64,000 bases of DNA, from contig VWZX01001688.1 of NCBI GenBank assembly GCA_013399015.1, positions 2,790,001-2,854,000 on the forward strand, given 5' to 3'. Position 1 is the first letter of the stretch. Each line of letters opens with the position of its first letter. Positions 1 through 11,854 of the stretch are shown piece after piece. The stretch comes from Galbula dea. Its lineage: Eukaryota > Chordata > Aves > Piciformes > Galbulidae. The translations under genes and the position numbers were made by a program. Below the pieces are notes generated by a model. That model ran no database searches. It saw only the letters and a list, made by a program, of their open reading frames with translations, and was not told where the DNA came from.

Positions 1-2267
1 TCTTAAAGACTTTGCAAAAGCCATAAAGAAAAAGCTATCTACTGTAAAGAGTTTAAAAGCTGCTATTACCAAAGTCTAATTTTTTACTAGAAAATTTAAG
101 GGTCTGTAAAGATGGAGAAAAACAATACTGAAAAAAAAGCACTGCTGCAAATACATTGCCATTTTATACTCTGCTACTCCCCTGCTCCCATTAACAATCA
201 AAGTTTTAACAAGCTGCAAGTGAATTACTTTAAAATAAGACTGATCTAAAGAGGTGGTTTCTAAAAACATCCTGGGAAACATTCCTTTAAAAAACCCCAA
301 CAACAAATCACCAGAGCCAGATGGCAGGTGGTGGTAAGATCATCAAAATTCAGATCAGCAGATGGCTCAGCTACTCCAAATCAACCACAAACAGCCAGAG
401 TCAGACCCATTCCTACTACAGCAGATGGAGAAAGCCGCATAGCTCTGCTTCGTCTTACAAGTAAAGGTTACCCCAGTGAGATGGCATCACCACAACTTGA
501 CAGCTTTCACTTACAGAGGAAGAAAAATAATATTCTCATTTTTTCTGAACAGAAATAACCTACAACATGCTATTTATTAGTGCCACGGGAGAAATAAAGC
601 TGGGTATTATATTGATCGGTTCAGTCAAAATGAGAAGGAAAACCTGTCAGGTTTTCAGACAGTCAGAAAACAGCTTGAAGGCACATTGGTGAGCATAAAA
701 GGAGCACTTCCTTTCTTCTATGGCCATCCAAAACAGACTCCTTTGCATAAACTGTTTGAAATTATTAAAATATTTGCAAATTGTTATTCCTATTACCTGA
801 ACTCACCAAGATGTCCATCTACAAACAACTTATTCAGAAAGGAGGACTGGATTCAAACAGTGAGTTCATTTGGGCAGAGAGGAGGTTGTTGCTTGCCTTG
901 CCACAGACACAAAGACAACCAAAGACTTCTGAAGAGTACAGATGTAGCACTCAAGTGCAGCAGAGTGTGCACTTTAGCCTCCTTTGGGGAAAAATGTCTG
1001 CACCAGCTGAGCGTACAGCAGAGGAATAGCTTTTATCCTCAGCAGGCACTGGCTGCGAGTGTGCTGAGGGCAGGAAAGCATTTCTCTCTGAGTTCAGTAG
1101 GACTCTTCACTGCAGCACACCCTCATGTCAGACTCAGCCATGGCAGTGTGAGACCCGGTTTAAGAGTTGGTACAAATTAAAGCTTCGATAAGAGAGTCAA
1201 GATTAACCCCCGGGCAAGGCTGCTGTGTGGAGAGGAGTCATACAGGACAAGAATCATAAGAAAAATGGATCTCCATTTCTCCATCTATCTTGATCAAAAG
1301 CAGGATGAGCTGAGACTCCTGTATTAAGCAGCCTGTTGGGTATTTGAGGCTGCCAGACTGACTACGTGTCTACACTTAGAGGGGTGGAAGGCAGGTTACC
1401 TACTGCATGGCAATTACTAATCTATAAATACAATTTAATCAAGTAAATTATACTTGGGCAACTAGTTTTTCACAATCCCCTGGTCACAGCACTGTGCCAA
1501 GTGCTGTAATACATTTCAAACAGAAGTCAGAGCAGGATCAGACAGAAACACAGGAATAAAACTTATTCACTGTTTTCTGCTTTTAAAAGAGCAATCCAAG
1601 ATCTTTTCAGTGCTTCGGAAAAAATCTTTTGAAGTTCATGTTCCTTCTCATTAATTCCACATACACCTAGGTACTGCACTGTGAAGTCTCTCCATTCAAC
1701 AACTTCAATTCCAGAACAGAATTTCACCCTCCTCCAGCCACTGCCCTTGGAAACCTTGCAAACATGCCACACAGCAGAGGAACAAGGCTTTTACTTTGAC
1801 AAGCCACTACAAGGGGGCACTGATTAACCTCAGGCCTTGGGAGCTTATCATATATATAAACCAAAATCTGTTAAAGAATTTATTTTTTTCCTTTTTGAAA
1901 GTATGTAAGACAAACTCAATGGAAGCACTTACCTGGAAATCTTTCATCTTAGCTTCTGTTACCAGAATCTATTTGACACCATTTCTGTTACAGATTAGGA
2001 TGTCAATGCAGAGAGCAATTAAGTGCTATTCTGGGTCTAGATGCTAAAGAAGTGCCCAAAGGCCACTCCAATTCTTTCTCATCTAGGAATGTCCAAGAGG
2101 TAATTAGACTTCAGCTCAGCTCCCCAGAGGTGTTAGGACAAGTGGGAAACTTCATTCCAACTGCTAATTTCTCCAACTGACAGAGATTATTATTCCATTA
2201 CAAAAAGACCTTTAAAAATTGTTAACATATTCCCTTAAAAAAAAAAAAAAATACACGTGCCTCTTAC
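1..2267 (-). other. ATP9A: ATP9A intron 9 (partial)
   Basis: Non-coding as far as I can see. It holds a T15 tract on the transcribed strand 17 bases after the exon 9 donor (2237-2251) and one unexplained open frame at 1563-1772, reported under findings. The rest is ordinary AT-rich single-copy sequence. Confidence 0.85.
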
Positions 2268-2343
2268 CTGATGCAATCACTGTGCTGGCCCATAGGGTGT
2301 TTTCTATGCTTAAACTTTCATTCACTGGAGGGTCACTGTCCTC
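2268..2343 (-). CDS. ATP9A: ATP9A coding exon 9 (last in window)
   Basis: Encodes residues 242-266, EDSDPPVNES to TLWASTVIAS, plus one base of the next Gly. Acceptor GTTGTAG, donor GTAAGA. The following exon (expected to encode VVGVVLYTGRE) was looked for down to base 1 and is not present, so it lies outside the window. Confidence 0.95.
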
Positions 2344-5300
2344 CTACAACAGGATAAAAACAAACTTGTCAGTAGTGTACAAGGCCAGTGGATGACAGCA
2401 TTACAGAGAGGTGCTTGGAGAGGGACACTGTTGGTACAGAACCTCTTGATAAGACGGATTTTCATAAGCCCAGGTAAATCTCTGCTAGGGCTGAGAAGAT
2501 GAGCACTTTGTTTCAGTGGAGCGGGGTTGGGGGGGGGGGCAGGGAGGAATCCATTAAGGCACCTCTGCCTGCTAGAGTCCCACAGGAACCATAAATGAGA
2601 AAGTTTGTCAGCAGCTCCCCAGGGACTATGGGAAAATGTTCCCTCACTCGGCTCATGTGGATTAATAGCATTTTTCCTGCTACTGTAAGATCTCACTGAG
2701 AACCTGTTTGGATTGCTCAGTGATGCCTGGAAAGTTGTCCAATATGCACCAGAGAACAGTTACAGGAAAGCATGATTCCTCTTAGGCACCAAAAGATTAA
2801 TTCTTCACAAGAATTAATAAGAAAGTAAATGCATAATAAAGTAAATTAATGTTTGTGCAAGATTTATGCAAAAACTGCCTCTCTCAGCCACTGAAACTCC
2901 TCTGCCATACCAGCACTATCATGTAGGTTAAACCATGCCACAGAAAGATAAGAGAGCAAAACTTACAGTTTTGAACTAAAATGCCAGCAGACAACTTCTA
3001 AAAAGCAGTACCTGTCTCCTATTTGCTACAAAACCATTTGTCCTCTGAAAGCTCCCCAAGGGTGTTAGATGAATCTCTCAAAAATTTTCGTAATCCCACT
3101 GAGTGGGAAAGATACCCAACCTTTTTCCCTAGGTAAGAAATTACATCTTCTCAGCAAGTTAAAAGACATGCATTTTTTAATGGTGGTATTTCACAGTGGC
3201 TCTGAGACATTGCCCTCTGAAGCAGGAAGCAGATATAACTGAGCTCATATAGGTTGTGTGAAACTGAAGGCAAAAATCCAACAGACTCAAAAGTAAGGCT
3301 GCTGTTGCCTGAACTAGGTAAGATCCCCTGTCTTTTCACATTTAAAGGATTTTAATCCCACAGAGTTCATGGTGGTCTAGATTTCCTTCTGAACAGGCAC
3401 CATGAATATGTAACTACCCATCTGAATGTTCAAATCTAATATCTTCAGAGTAAGATCCTTACTCCCAAATAGCCTATAATAAAGGCTCCAAGTCAAAGCT
3501 TGAATAACTTTATTTTTGTTTCAGATTTATTTAATGGATTTTATGAAGGAAACAAATAAAAACCCAACCAAACAAAACCACAAACAAACAAAACAGACAA
3601 GGAATAGCAAAACAGACTTCATCATTTCTTCTGAAAAACACCAACAGCCTGGTAGTATTGAGCAGGTCAGCACAGCAAACACTGCAGATATGATTTCAAG
3701 AATACATCTCATATTCTTGAGTATTTCAAGACTCACCCTGGTGAAGGTCCCCACAAAGTTATGTATATCAATATTGGGTTCTTCTGCATATACATAGGAT
3801 CGGATTTGCAGTAGGTCCTGTAAAACAGACACATTTTGGCAGACAGTTAGACAATCACATTTTAATAATGTACAGATGTTTCTACCAAAATATTTTGACC
3901 AAGAGTTACTTACCAAGTTAAGATAATTACTAAATCATATTATTTACTGGAGCCCAACTGTCTAAGAGAAAATACAACTGGTGTACCACCTTCACTGAAG
4001 AGTATTTCTGGAACTGATACCTGAGAGACTCCTGGGAGTTACTTAGATATCAGTGCCCCATAAAAGAAATTTCTGCCTGAACAATCAAGACAGCCCAAGA
4101 CATTTACTACTTCATAGTCAAAAAGGTTTGGACTAGTCTTCCCAGAGAACCAAAGAACACCCTATCACCCAATACGTAGTTCAAGATGCAAGTGTCACTG
4201 GGAACAGTTCTGTGGTGACGAGATGCCAACTCTGTACAAGTTTTTTCACTGCTGACTCCTACACATGCACAAAATACACACTTCATGGAGAGAATGCCTT
4301 GCTTCAAAGACTTTCTATAAAATAAACTTCTTGCACTTTTTACAGATAGAATATCAATTAAGTACTCCGATTCCTCCTTTTTCTTACTTTTCTTTAAAAA
4401 CAAAACAAAGCATTAACTACTTTAGCTAGAGACTTTGGGAAATAGCATGTTTTAAGCTGTATGCTTATTTCAGATCACACAGTAGAGCTTCTACGGTGAC
4501 ACTCCTCTTTTCACAGAGATAAGCAATGAAAACTAACAGCTACCAGAGCCATTTCAAGAAAAGGCACAAATTGTGCCTCTGAACATACTGCAGTGCAAGG
4601 AAAGAAAGGGAGCATTTGAGAAGCACCACCAACAGGGCACCTACCCTGCAACAAGACCTATCCTGCAGTAAGTTACTGCAGTAGTCTCTGGAAAGGAAAA
4701 AGAAAATAGGAGCATCCTACCATTAGCCACTTCCTGCTGCGAGGTCATTCTCTAGCTGCCAACCCCAGTGAGTCTCTGCACAGCTTTGCTGTGACAGCCA
4801 TGCAACCCAGAGACACCTAACTTAGCCTTACCTGAAATCTTGCCTGGAGCTTAGGAAGAGCTGGTTTACTTTTACATTCTTTGTTGCCAAAGCTAATCTC
4901 TAGCATGCACTGAGCCCTGCATTAACTTGTTTCTCAAAATCTCCCATTAACTGAAGCACCTGAACACTTTTCAGGTCAAACAGGTACATGTTTACCAAGA
5001 ACAGTATTTTGTAGGAAGGCAGCTTACAGAAGCAGTTGGCAACCTCTGAGTACAGGTAACAGGCAGCCGCAGTTTCCAGTCTGTCTCACCATCCAGCTGG
5101 TCAGTGCGAAGGAAGCAAGACCCTGGGGATTTTCAACACCAATCAGTTCTCTTTCCAGATTCATCTTAAGATACATTAACAGCTCATGAAATGGCTTTGT
5201 ACATAGGACATCCTCCCTTCTTTGGAAACCATCTGATTTCAAGTAACATTTGTTAATAATGTAAGAATTATATTCTTGCATCATACATTCATTTCCTTGC

Positions 5301-8300
5301 ACCAGTCCAGAATTCCATGAGACACTGCACTGTATCTTTAAGACATCTGAAATGTTCTCATCAGTCTTTGTTTTCTCATCTTTCTCATCACACATTTCCA
5401 TATGCCACACTTAACAAAACAAACCTGAACAGCAAGTAAAATGATTTACATCTAAAATGCAAAATATTATGCAACCAGATTAATTTACTCTGGATTCAAG
5501 CGCCTACGTTCTTTAGCTCAGCAAACTAAAAGAGTACAACATCCCAAGAAATGGCAGTCCATAAAAGCATTTGAATTATCTCTCTAAAATTTTACTATTA
5601 TCTGGTTCTTTCACATTTCCAACAGATAATTTTCTCTAAACAACCAGTGAAAGGTTAATGGCTATTTTCACAATTGGTTCCAGATGGTTACCATTCTTCT
5701 CCGACGTCCTCAGGAAGATCATGTCAGCAGGGACTCGCTGGTTCTGTTAGGAGAAGAAAGGCCATTATTGTGCACACACACACCCCTGCACGTGGGTGCA
5801 GCCTCCTTCCACAGCCCCACCATGACAAGCAAGGGGATATGGAGGAGAAAGCCGATTTCTTTGTCAAACCAAAGCCTTGGCATTCATTTTGCTTTGAATC
5901 CTAAACTCACCTCCCTGCAGAATAATAACCGGTGCCAGCTCCCACTGACCAGACCCACCAATGGCTGGGTTTACAAAAGGGCTAGCGAGTAATTCTAGAA
6001 GTATGAAGAAATTTTAAACTAATGATGGTTTCCTTTCAAGAAGCCCTATACTAGAAGAAAGCGTGTATCTGGAATTTACAGCTACCATTTTCCTCTTTTT
6101 AATACTCAATATTTTCATACTAATGGTTTTAGGTCTCAGGTACTTGCACAGAGTTTGGAGGAGGGGGGTGGAAATCAGTGGATAAAAAATCCCCACATGT
6201 TGCTATTTTGGTGGAGTCAGGGAGTGGGAACCCTGAAAATTGATTAAATACTGTAACTAGTGTTCAACACTTAACATTCTAAGCCTGTTGTAAAACAAAT
6301 ATGACTTCAAAATATCTCATTTTCTATGGTCTTGCAAAAAAGTCCTTTACTCAGAAAAGATACACATAAAGGCTGACCTTCTCAACAATGATGAGGTCGC
6401 CTACTTGTATATTAGAGCTCTTCACCTTCACAGTCCCTGCAAAAGAAAGATATCAGTGTATTAGAGCAGCAGTAGGACAGAGTTTGTGGGTGCTGTGCAA
6501 TGATCCTTACCTTCCTTCCTTCCACTTCTACTGTTCTGGAGAAAATAGATAATGTTTCTACCATAAGAACGAGGCAACACTGCCCTGTAAAGGCTTACCA
6601 AGACCACTGCGCCCACTGAGTAAAACAGTAGATCTCAAACTGCAAAAAGAGCTGAAAGCTTCTTGTCTAAGAGCTCCAGACCTCAGCCCTGGATACAGAA
6701 ATCCCCTGGTCAGTCTACAGTGACAACTCTGAAACAGCCCTTCAACTTTTTTTTGTACTGCTTAACCCAGGAATTTGAAAATACTTTCAACATCAGGCAG
6801 ACAAGACAGCAGGAATAGGAAAGTCACAAAATGGAAACATCAACCCCCAGCTCCTTTTCACTATCTGGTTGAAAAATTAAAGCTCAACTTTCAAGCCAAG
6901 ACATGGAAGCTGTAAGTACCATGGACCCATCTCAAAACCCAGGCTCGTTTCCTTCTGTGCCACAGCTCTTGTACCTGGGTTGGCTCTGCCTCCTCTCCTC
7001 TGCCTCATAATGGACACAGCTTGAACAAGCCCTGTAGAGTACAGGTCATACAGAAAATGTGTAAATATTTATTTCTCTGCAGCTGTCAAATGTTTCTCAC
7101 TTGCTTTAAAACAGAGGATTAATTTAACAATTGGCTAGTTAATTTCAAATCATTAGCCAGCTCTAGATTTGGTTTCTCAGCCCAACCAGTGATTTATAAT
7201 CAGTTAATTTGAACCCTGCCTCTATGTGTCTGTCTGTTATATTTCAACAAAAGCCTCTTTAATCTGCTGTGATTTGAGTGGAAGTGGGGGAGGCACGTGG
7301 AGCTCTCCCCAGCATGGACAACACTCCTACTGTACCTCAAAATTCATGGGCTAACTGGCCAGATAGCTGCTCATGGGGGAAAGAGAAGGGGGAAGGGAGG
7401 GGGACTTGAAATTAGCACAAAGCACAAAGGTCACTAGGATTTTACTACTGGCAGTCCCTTCATTAGCATCCTTCTCAGGATATGCTTCAGTGTTTCTGCT
7501 CCAAATTAACAATGAAAGCCATTCTGGGCTCCTGGCAGCCTGCTGCTTTGGTGACACACTGTGTGCTTAACAACATGCTTCATCACTGCTGCTAATAAAT
7601 GCAGACTTCCTTACATGCTGTAATTATTCCTACAAATTATAAGCAGTCATGGCCCATTTCACAAATATCTCATAGGTCTTTCGTGGATTCTGGGTTTTGT
7701 CTTGTGAATTTTTTAGTTAAATAAAAGGGTAAACAAAATGAATGCTGGGCTAAAGACATCTCTGCCGGGGCAGGAAGCATACCAGGGATTAAGAGTCCAT
7801 TACGCAGAGGCTTGAAAAGAAAAGCTGCACTCCAAGAGGATCCAAAAAAGCATCCCTGGCAGTGTTCTGTATGGGCTATACAAAGTTAGGTACTATGACA
7901 CTAAAAGGGTCTGACAGATAACATCTCTTCCTCCCCTTTTAATACGGGTATTCACAAAACAACAAAAAGTGCTTTTGAATATTCTCCTGTGCAAAGGAGC
8001 AAAAAACCCCTGTGTGCTCTCCCCACACAGGCACCGCAATTCCTCAACGACTCTGCAAAAAAAGCTCTCAGAAGGAGAGGTGCATTTGTTTAACCATGTT
8101 GTATGTATTTCCCTTAAAGATCACAAGGGATTTATCTGGTGACTGTCAGTATTGGAAGCACTATGTACAGGGTTCAGAAACTGAAACTTATTTTTTGTAG
8201 TGCTTTCCTGAATGATGTAAATTCATGCTGGAAAAGAAAAAATAATGCCTGGACAAAGCTACGATGTGATGACTTCCCATCAATATGCACATAAAAGGCT

Positions 8301-11300
8301 TTTTGGTTAATTATTCTGAAAACAGTATAATCTGCTTTAAAATTTTTCCAGTATGAAAAAAATCAAAGCAGCTGGAGCAGATCTGTCTTGTTCAGTTACC
8401 CTCCCAACCTCAGCTGGTTTAAGGTATAAGAGCGAACCTCTCTAACCAATACACATTTTTATAACTCCTGTATAAATGAGATGCCCTTTTTAAGTAACAA
8501 AGCTAATTCTTCTTTTCCAACCATACTCCTGGCCTCTCATGGATGACATCTCTGCACTACGTACCACATGTCCTGCTAAGAAGGCGCAGGACCAGATGTT
8601 TCCTTTGACTCAGGACTCCCATAAAGCAACTTACTTGAATTAGTTTTATTTTGATCTTGGGAATTCTATAATTCCTTTTGCTTTCTGTGGGGAAACTGCC
8701 TCCTAAACATTAGATGTCTTTTCATACAGGTTTAAGAAACTAGTTAATAGCACAACTGCTTCATTTCCTAGTATTGCTCTGCTACTAAACTATTTTTGTA
8801 ATACCAAATTACTGCTTTTATAAACACATCAAGAAGTGCATCCTCTAAATACACATAGGTTTATTTAGCATTCGCAATGCTTCCAGTTTATATTTTCTGA
8901 AGTTACCCAGAATACAACTCAGTGATTAACACAATTTTTAAAAGCAACAAGACTTAATCTCTTCTTTTAAAAAAAAGTCTTAAAATTTGATTTGAATTTG
9001 TTTTGCTCTTTGCTGTATCCTGATTTTTTTTTAAAGACAAAAAAGTAATCATAATAAAATGCAAACAGTTTGTTATGAACTCAGCTATTGTCATTGAAAA
9101 GCAAATTATTTAAAGCATTAAATACATAGCCAGAAAACATGACTTTTTCTACCATGTGAGCACTTAAGATTTCACAAAAGATCTGCAGAGCTTCACTAAG
9201 GTACAGACCAAAACACTTAATTTGGAATTAAAGATGAAGCCAGAAGTTTACTAAAACAAGTTAAATACATCTGGAAGGGAAAAAAACAAACATTAAAATG
9301 TTGTTTCGATGTGCTGCACCAAACTTTTGGCTTTTGCAGCCTTATGCTGTGTAAACTGTGGAGCAGGACTCAGAGGGTTTGGGAAAATATTGTTTTTATA
9401 TGGCTGGTAAATGCCAATGATCTGTATCTTAAGTAGCACCCCTCAGTAGGAGGTCTCTTCCCATTTCTTTCTGTGGAGTTTCTCTCTGTTATGCAGTGTT
9501 ACCCAGGGAGGGGGTGCAAGAGAAGAAAAACAAACCAAGAATTTGCAAGCACAGTTCTAGCTTTCTATCAAGCAGAAAGTTAGCACATAGATTTCTGAAC
9601 ACAAGGAGGCTTGTAGGTTTATGAATAGGGGATTGAAATTTGATTGTTTTGTATTACAATCCAAACAACTATCCTTTAAGCCTGCTGGTTTTATTATTTT
9701 AAACATAAATGGATCATATTGGCAGAAAGAGAAAAGAGGCTCAGGGTGAAGTTTTTTTACGTGCTCCATAAAATAAAAGAACACAGAAAATACACAACTG
9801 TCTGTTCTGCTTCGTGCCATCCTCCAAAAAGATTAGTCCCTGAATTTAGCAACTCTATTAAAAATAAAATGTGATCCAAAGAGGATTCTTCCTTTTCCTC
9901 TATAAAGGAAGCAGCTTAGTGAATCTAACAAGAAGAGTGTGTGAAAAGTTTCATATACAGGGGGGGCAAAGCTGCAAATCCAAAATACCCCCCGGGGGGG
10001 GGGACCAGGCTAGCAGGGGTGCTGGAGCTGGAGAGCTCCTGGATGGCGCAGGAGCAGTGCCCACGGCTGTGGCTCTGCACAGAGCAGAAGGAACTGCATA
10101 CAAAGAGGACAAGAGGATCCTGATTGGAGAAAGCACTTAAATCTCAGCTTATTTCTATCCCTATTCAAAACTGCATAGAAGCATGTGCTTAAGTCTCCCT
10201 AACTTCATTCAAACCTAAGGATGTATTTACATCTATGGGGTTCCACCAGGAGGCCAAGGCTGGAGATGGGAAAAAGTATTCTCCAGCCACTTTTAACTGC
10301 AGCTTTGTGCAAATACTCAGGAAAAATAAAAAATAGCTTGGAGAAAGTTACAGTGCTCCATTATAGCCAATCTTCAAGACAGCAGTGCTTAGAGTTGAGC
10401 TTCAACTCCTCCTCCTCCCCTGAAACACTGGCTTCAGAGGTAAAACTACTGTGAAGTTTGTAATTTTTTTTTCATGTATCAACATTTCAGAGGAGTTTTT
10501 TGCATCAATACCCTTCTGCTGCCCCTTTTCAGTACAGGGCTGTGCCAACATCCTGAAGCATGAACTGTGCTATTCAACAACAACAAAAAAAAGAAACAGC
10601 CTATAAACTGTCCAAGGCAAGTCCTACCTGGGGTTTTGTCAGCTACACTGAAAATTAATGCTGTTCTCAACTTACTTTCATATTTGCTGCTTTTATTTCT
10701 GACCTGGTGAAGGGCTGCTTTGAAAGCCTGTCTACTTTTTCTAACTGTGCTAACATACAATAAAACAAACCAAACACTCTTCCATCCTCCAGCCATGGTG
10801 GCCTCACAAGGTGCTTCCCTGCTCAGAGGCGCTAAAGTTTTAATCAAAAAAAAGTAGATGTTTATGTCTCCTGAAAAGCTTGAGTACTGAGATTCAGTGA
10901 GAGACAGCAAATCACTTTCCTCCCCAAACAATAAGACAATCATAAATAATGTTCTGTGGTTTTCCTACTCTAAACTATACTGATAGGGAGTCTCATTCCT
11001 GTTTCTGCACCAAATTTGTGCTAAATAAAGTAGCTTAAGATTTTCAGTTAGTGCCCAGCTGCCAAACCTCCTTCATTTCTTTCACAAAATTAGAAAAGTT
11101 AAAGGACTGGGGGAAGGGAAATCATTCATGGGAAATGTAATAGCAATATGAAAAGAACTAAAGGAGAGGTCAGGCCCCTTACAGATCATTGAATAGAATC
11201 CAGAAGGCAACTCTTTTATATCTTTAAATAGATGTAGTACACCCCTCATGGATGAGGCTTTTGTTGGTTGCCAAGCATTTTAAATGTTGTAGTAAGAATA

Positions 11301-11817
11301 TGTTATTAAAAGGGGATTTAATATTCAGAAACTCAAACTCCCTAGTTTGCAGTTGCCTCATAATTCCTGGCATGTGAAATATATACAGCCCTAAGCAACT
11401 ACATTTTAAAGCAGCCTTATTCTTAAAAGTGCAAGTGTTGAAAGCGGCATCTTTATACTATACCTAGTTCACTGCATCTTAATTCAGGGGTATAAACTTT
11501 TACAATAAAGAAACTGGAAATGAATAAAAAAAAAAGAAGTTGCTTAAATTAAGCTCATTCCCTTTTTAAAAACAAAACAAAAAAACCCCACAAAACCCTG
11601 GCCTCACCATCATTGTCATGGAATTAGGAGTAACTCCATAGTGAGGCAGCATTTGATTTTTCAAATGAGAATTTAAATGTCTTTGTTAAGTATGGCACAG
11701 CTGTAAACAATGGCCAGAGCCAGAGATCAGACCCAGCTGAGCTGCAGCCTAGGCTCGCTTACAAACAAGGTCTGCAAACTCCTCACAGTTGGAGGAAGAA
11801 GCTAAAGATGATGCATA

Positions 11818-11854
<37 letters not shown>

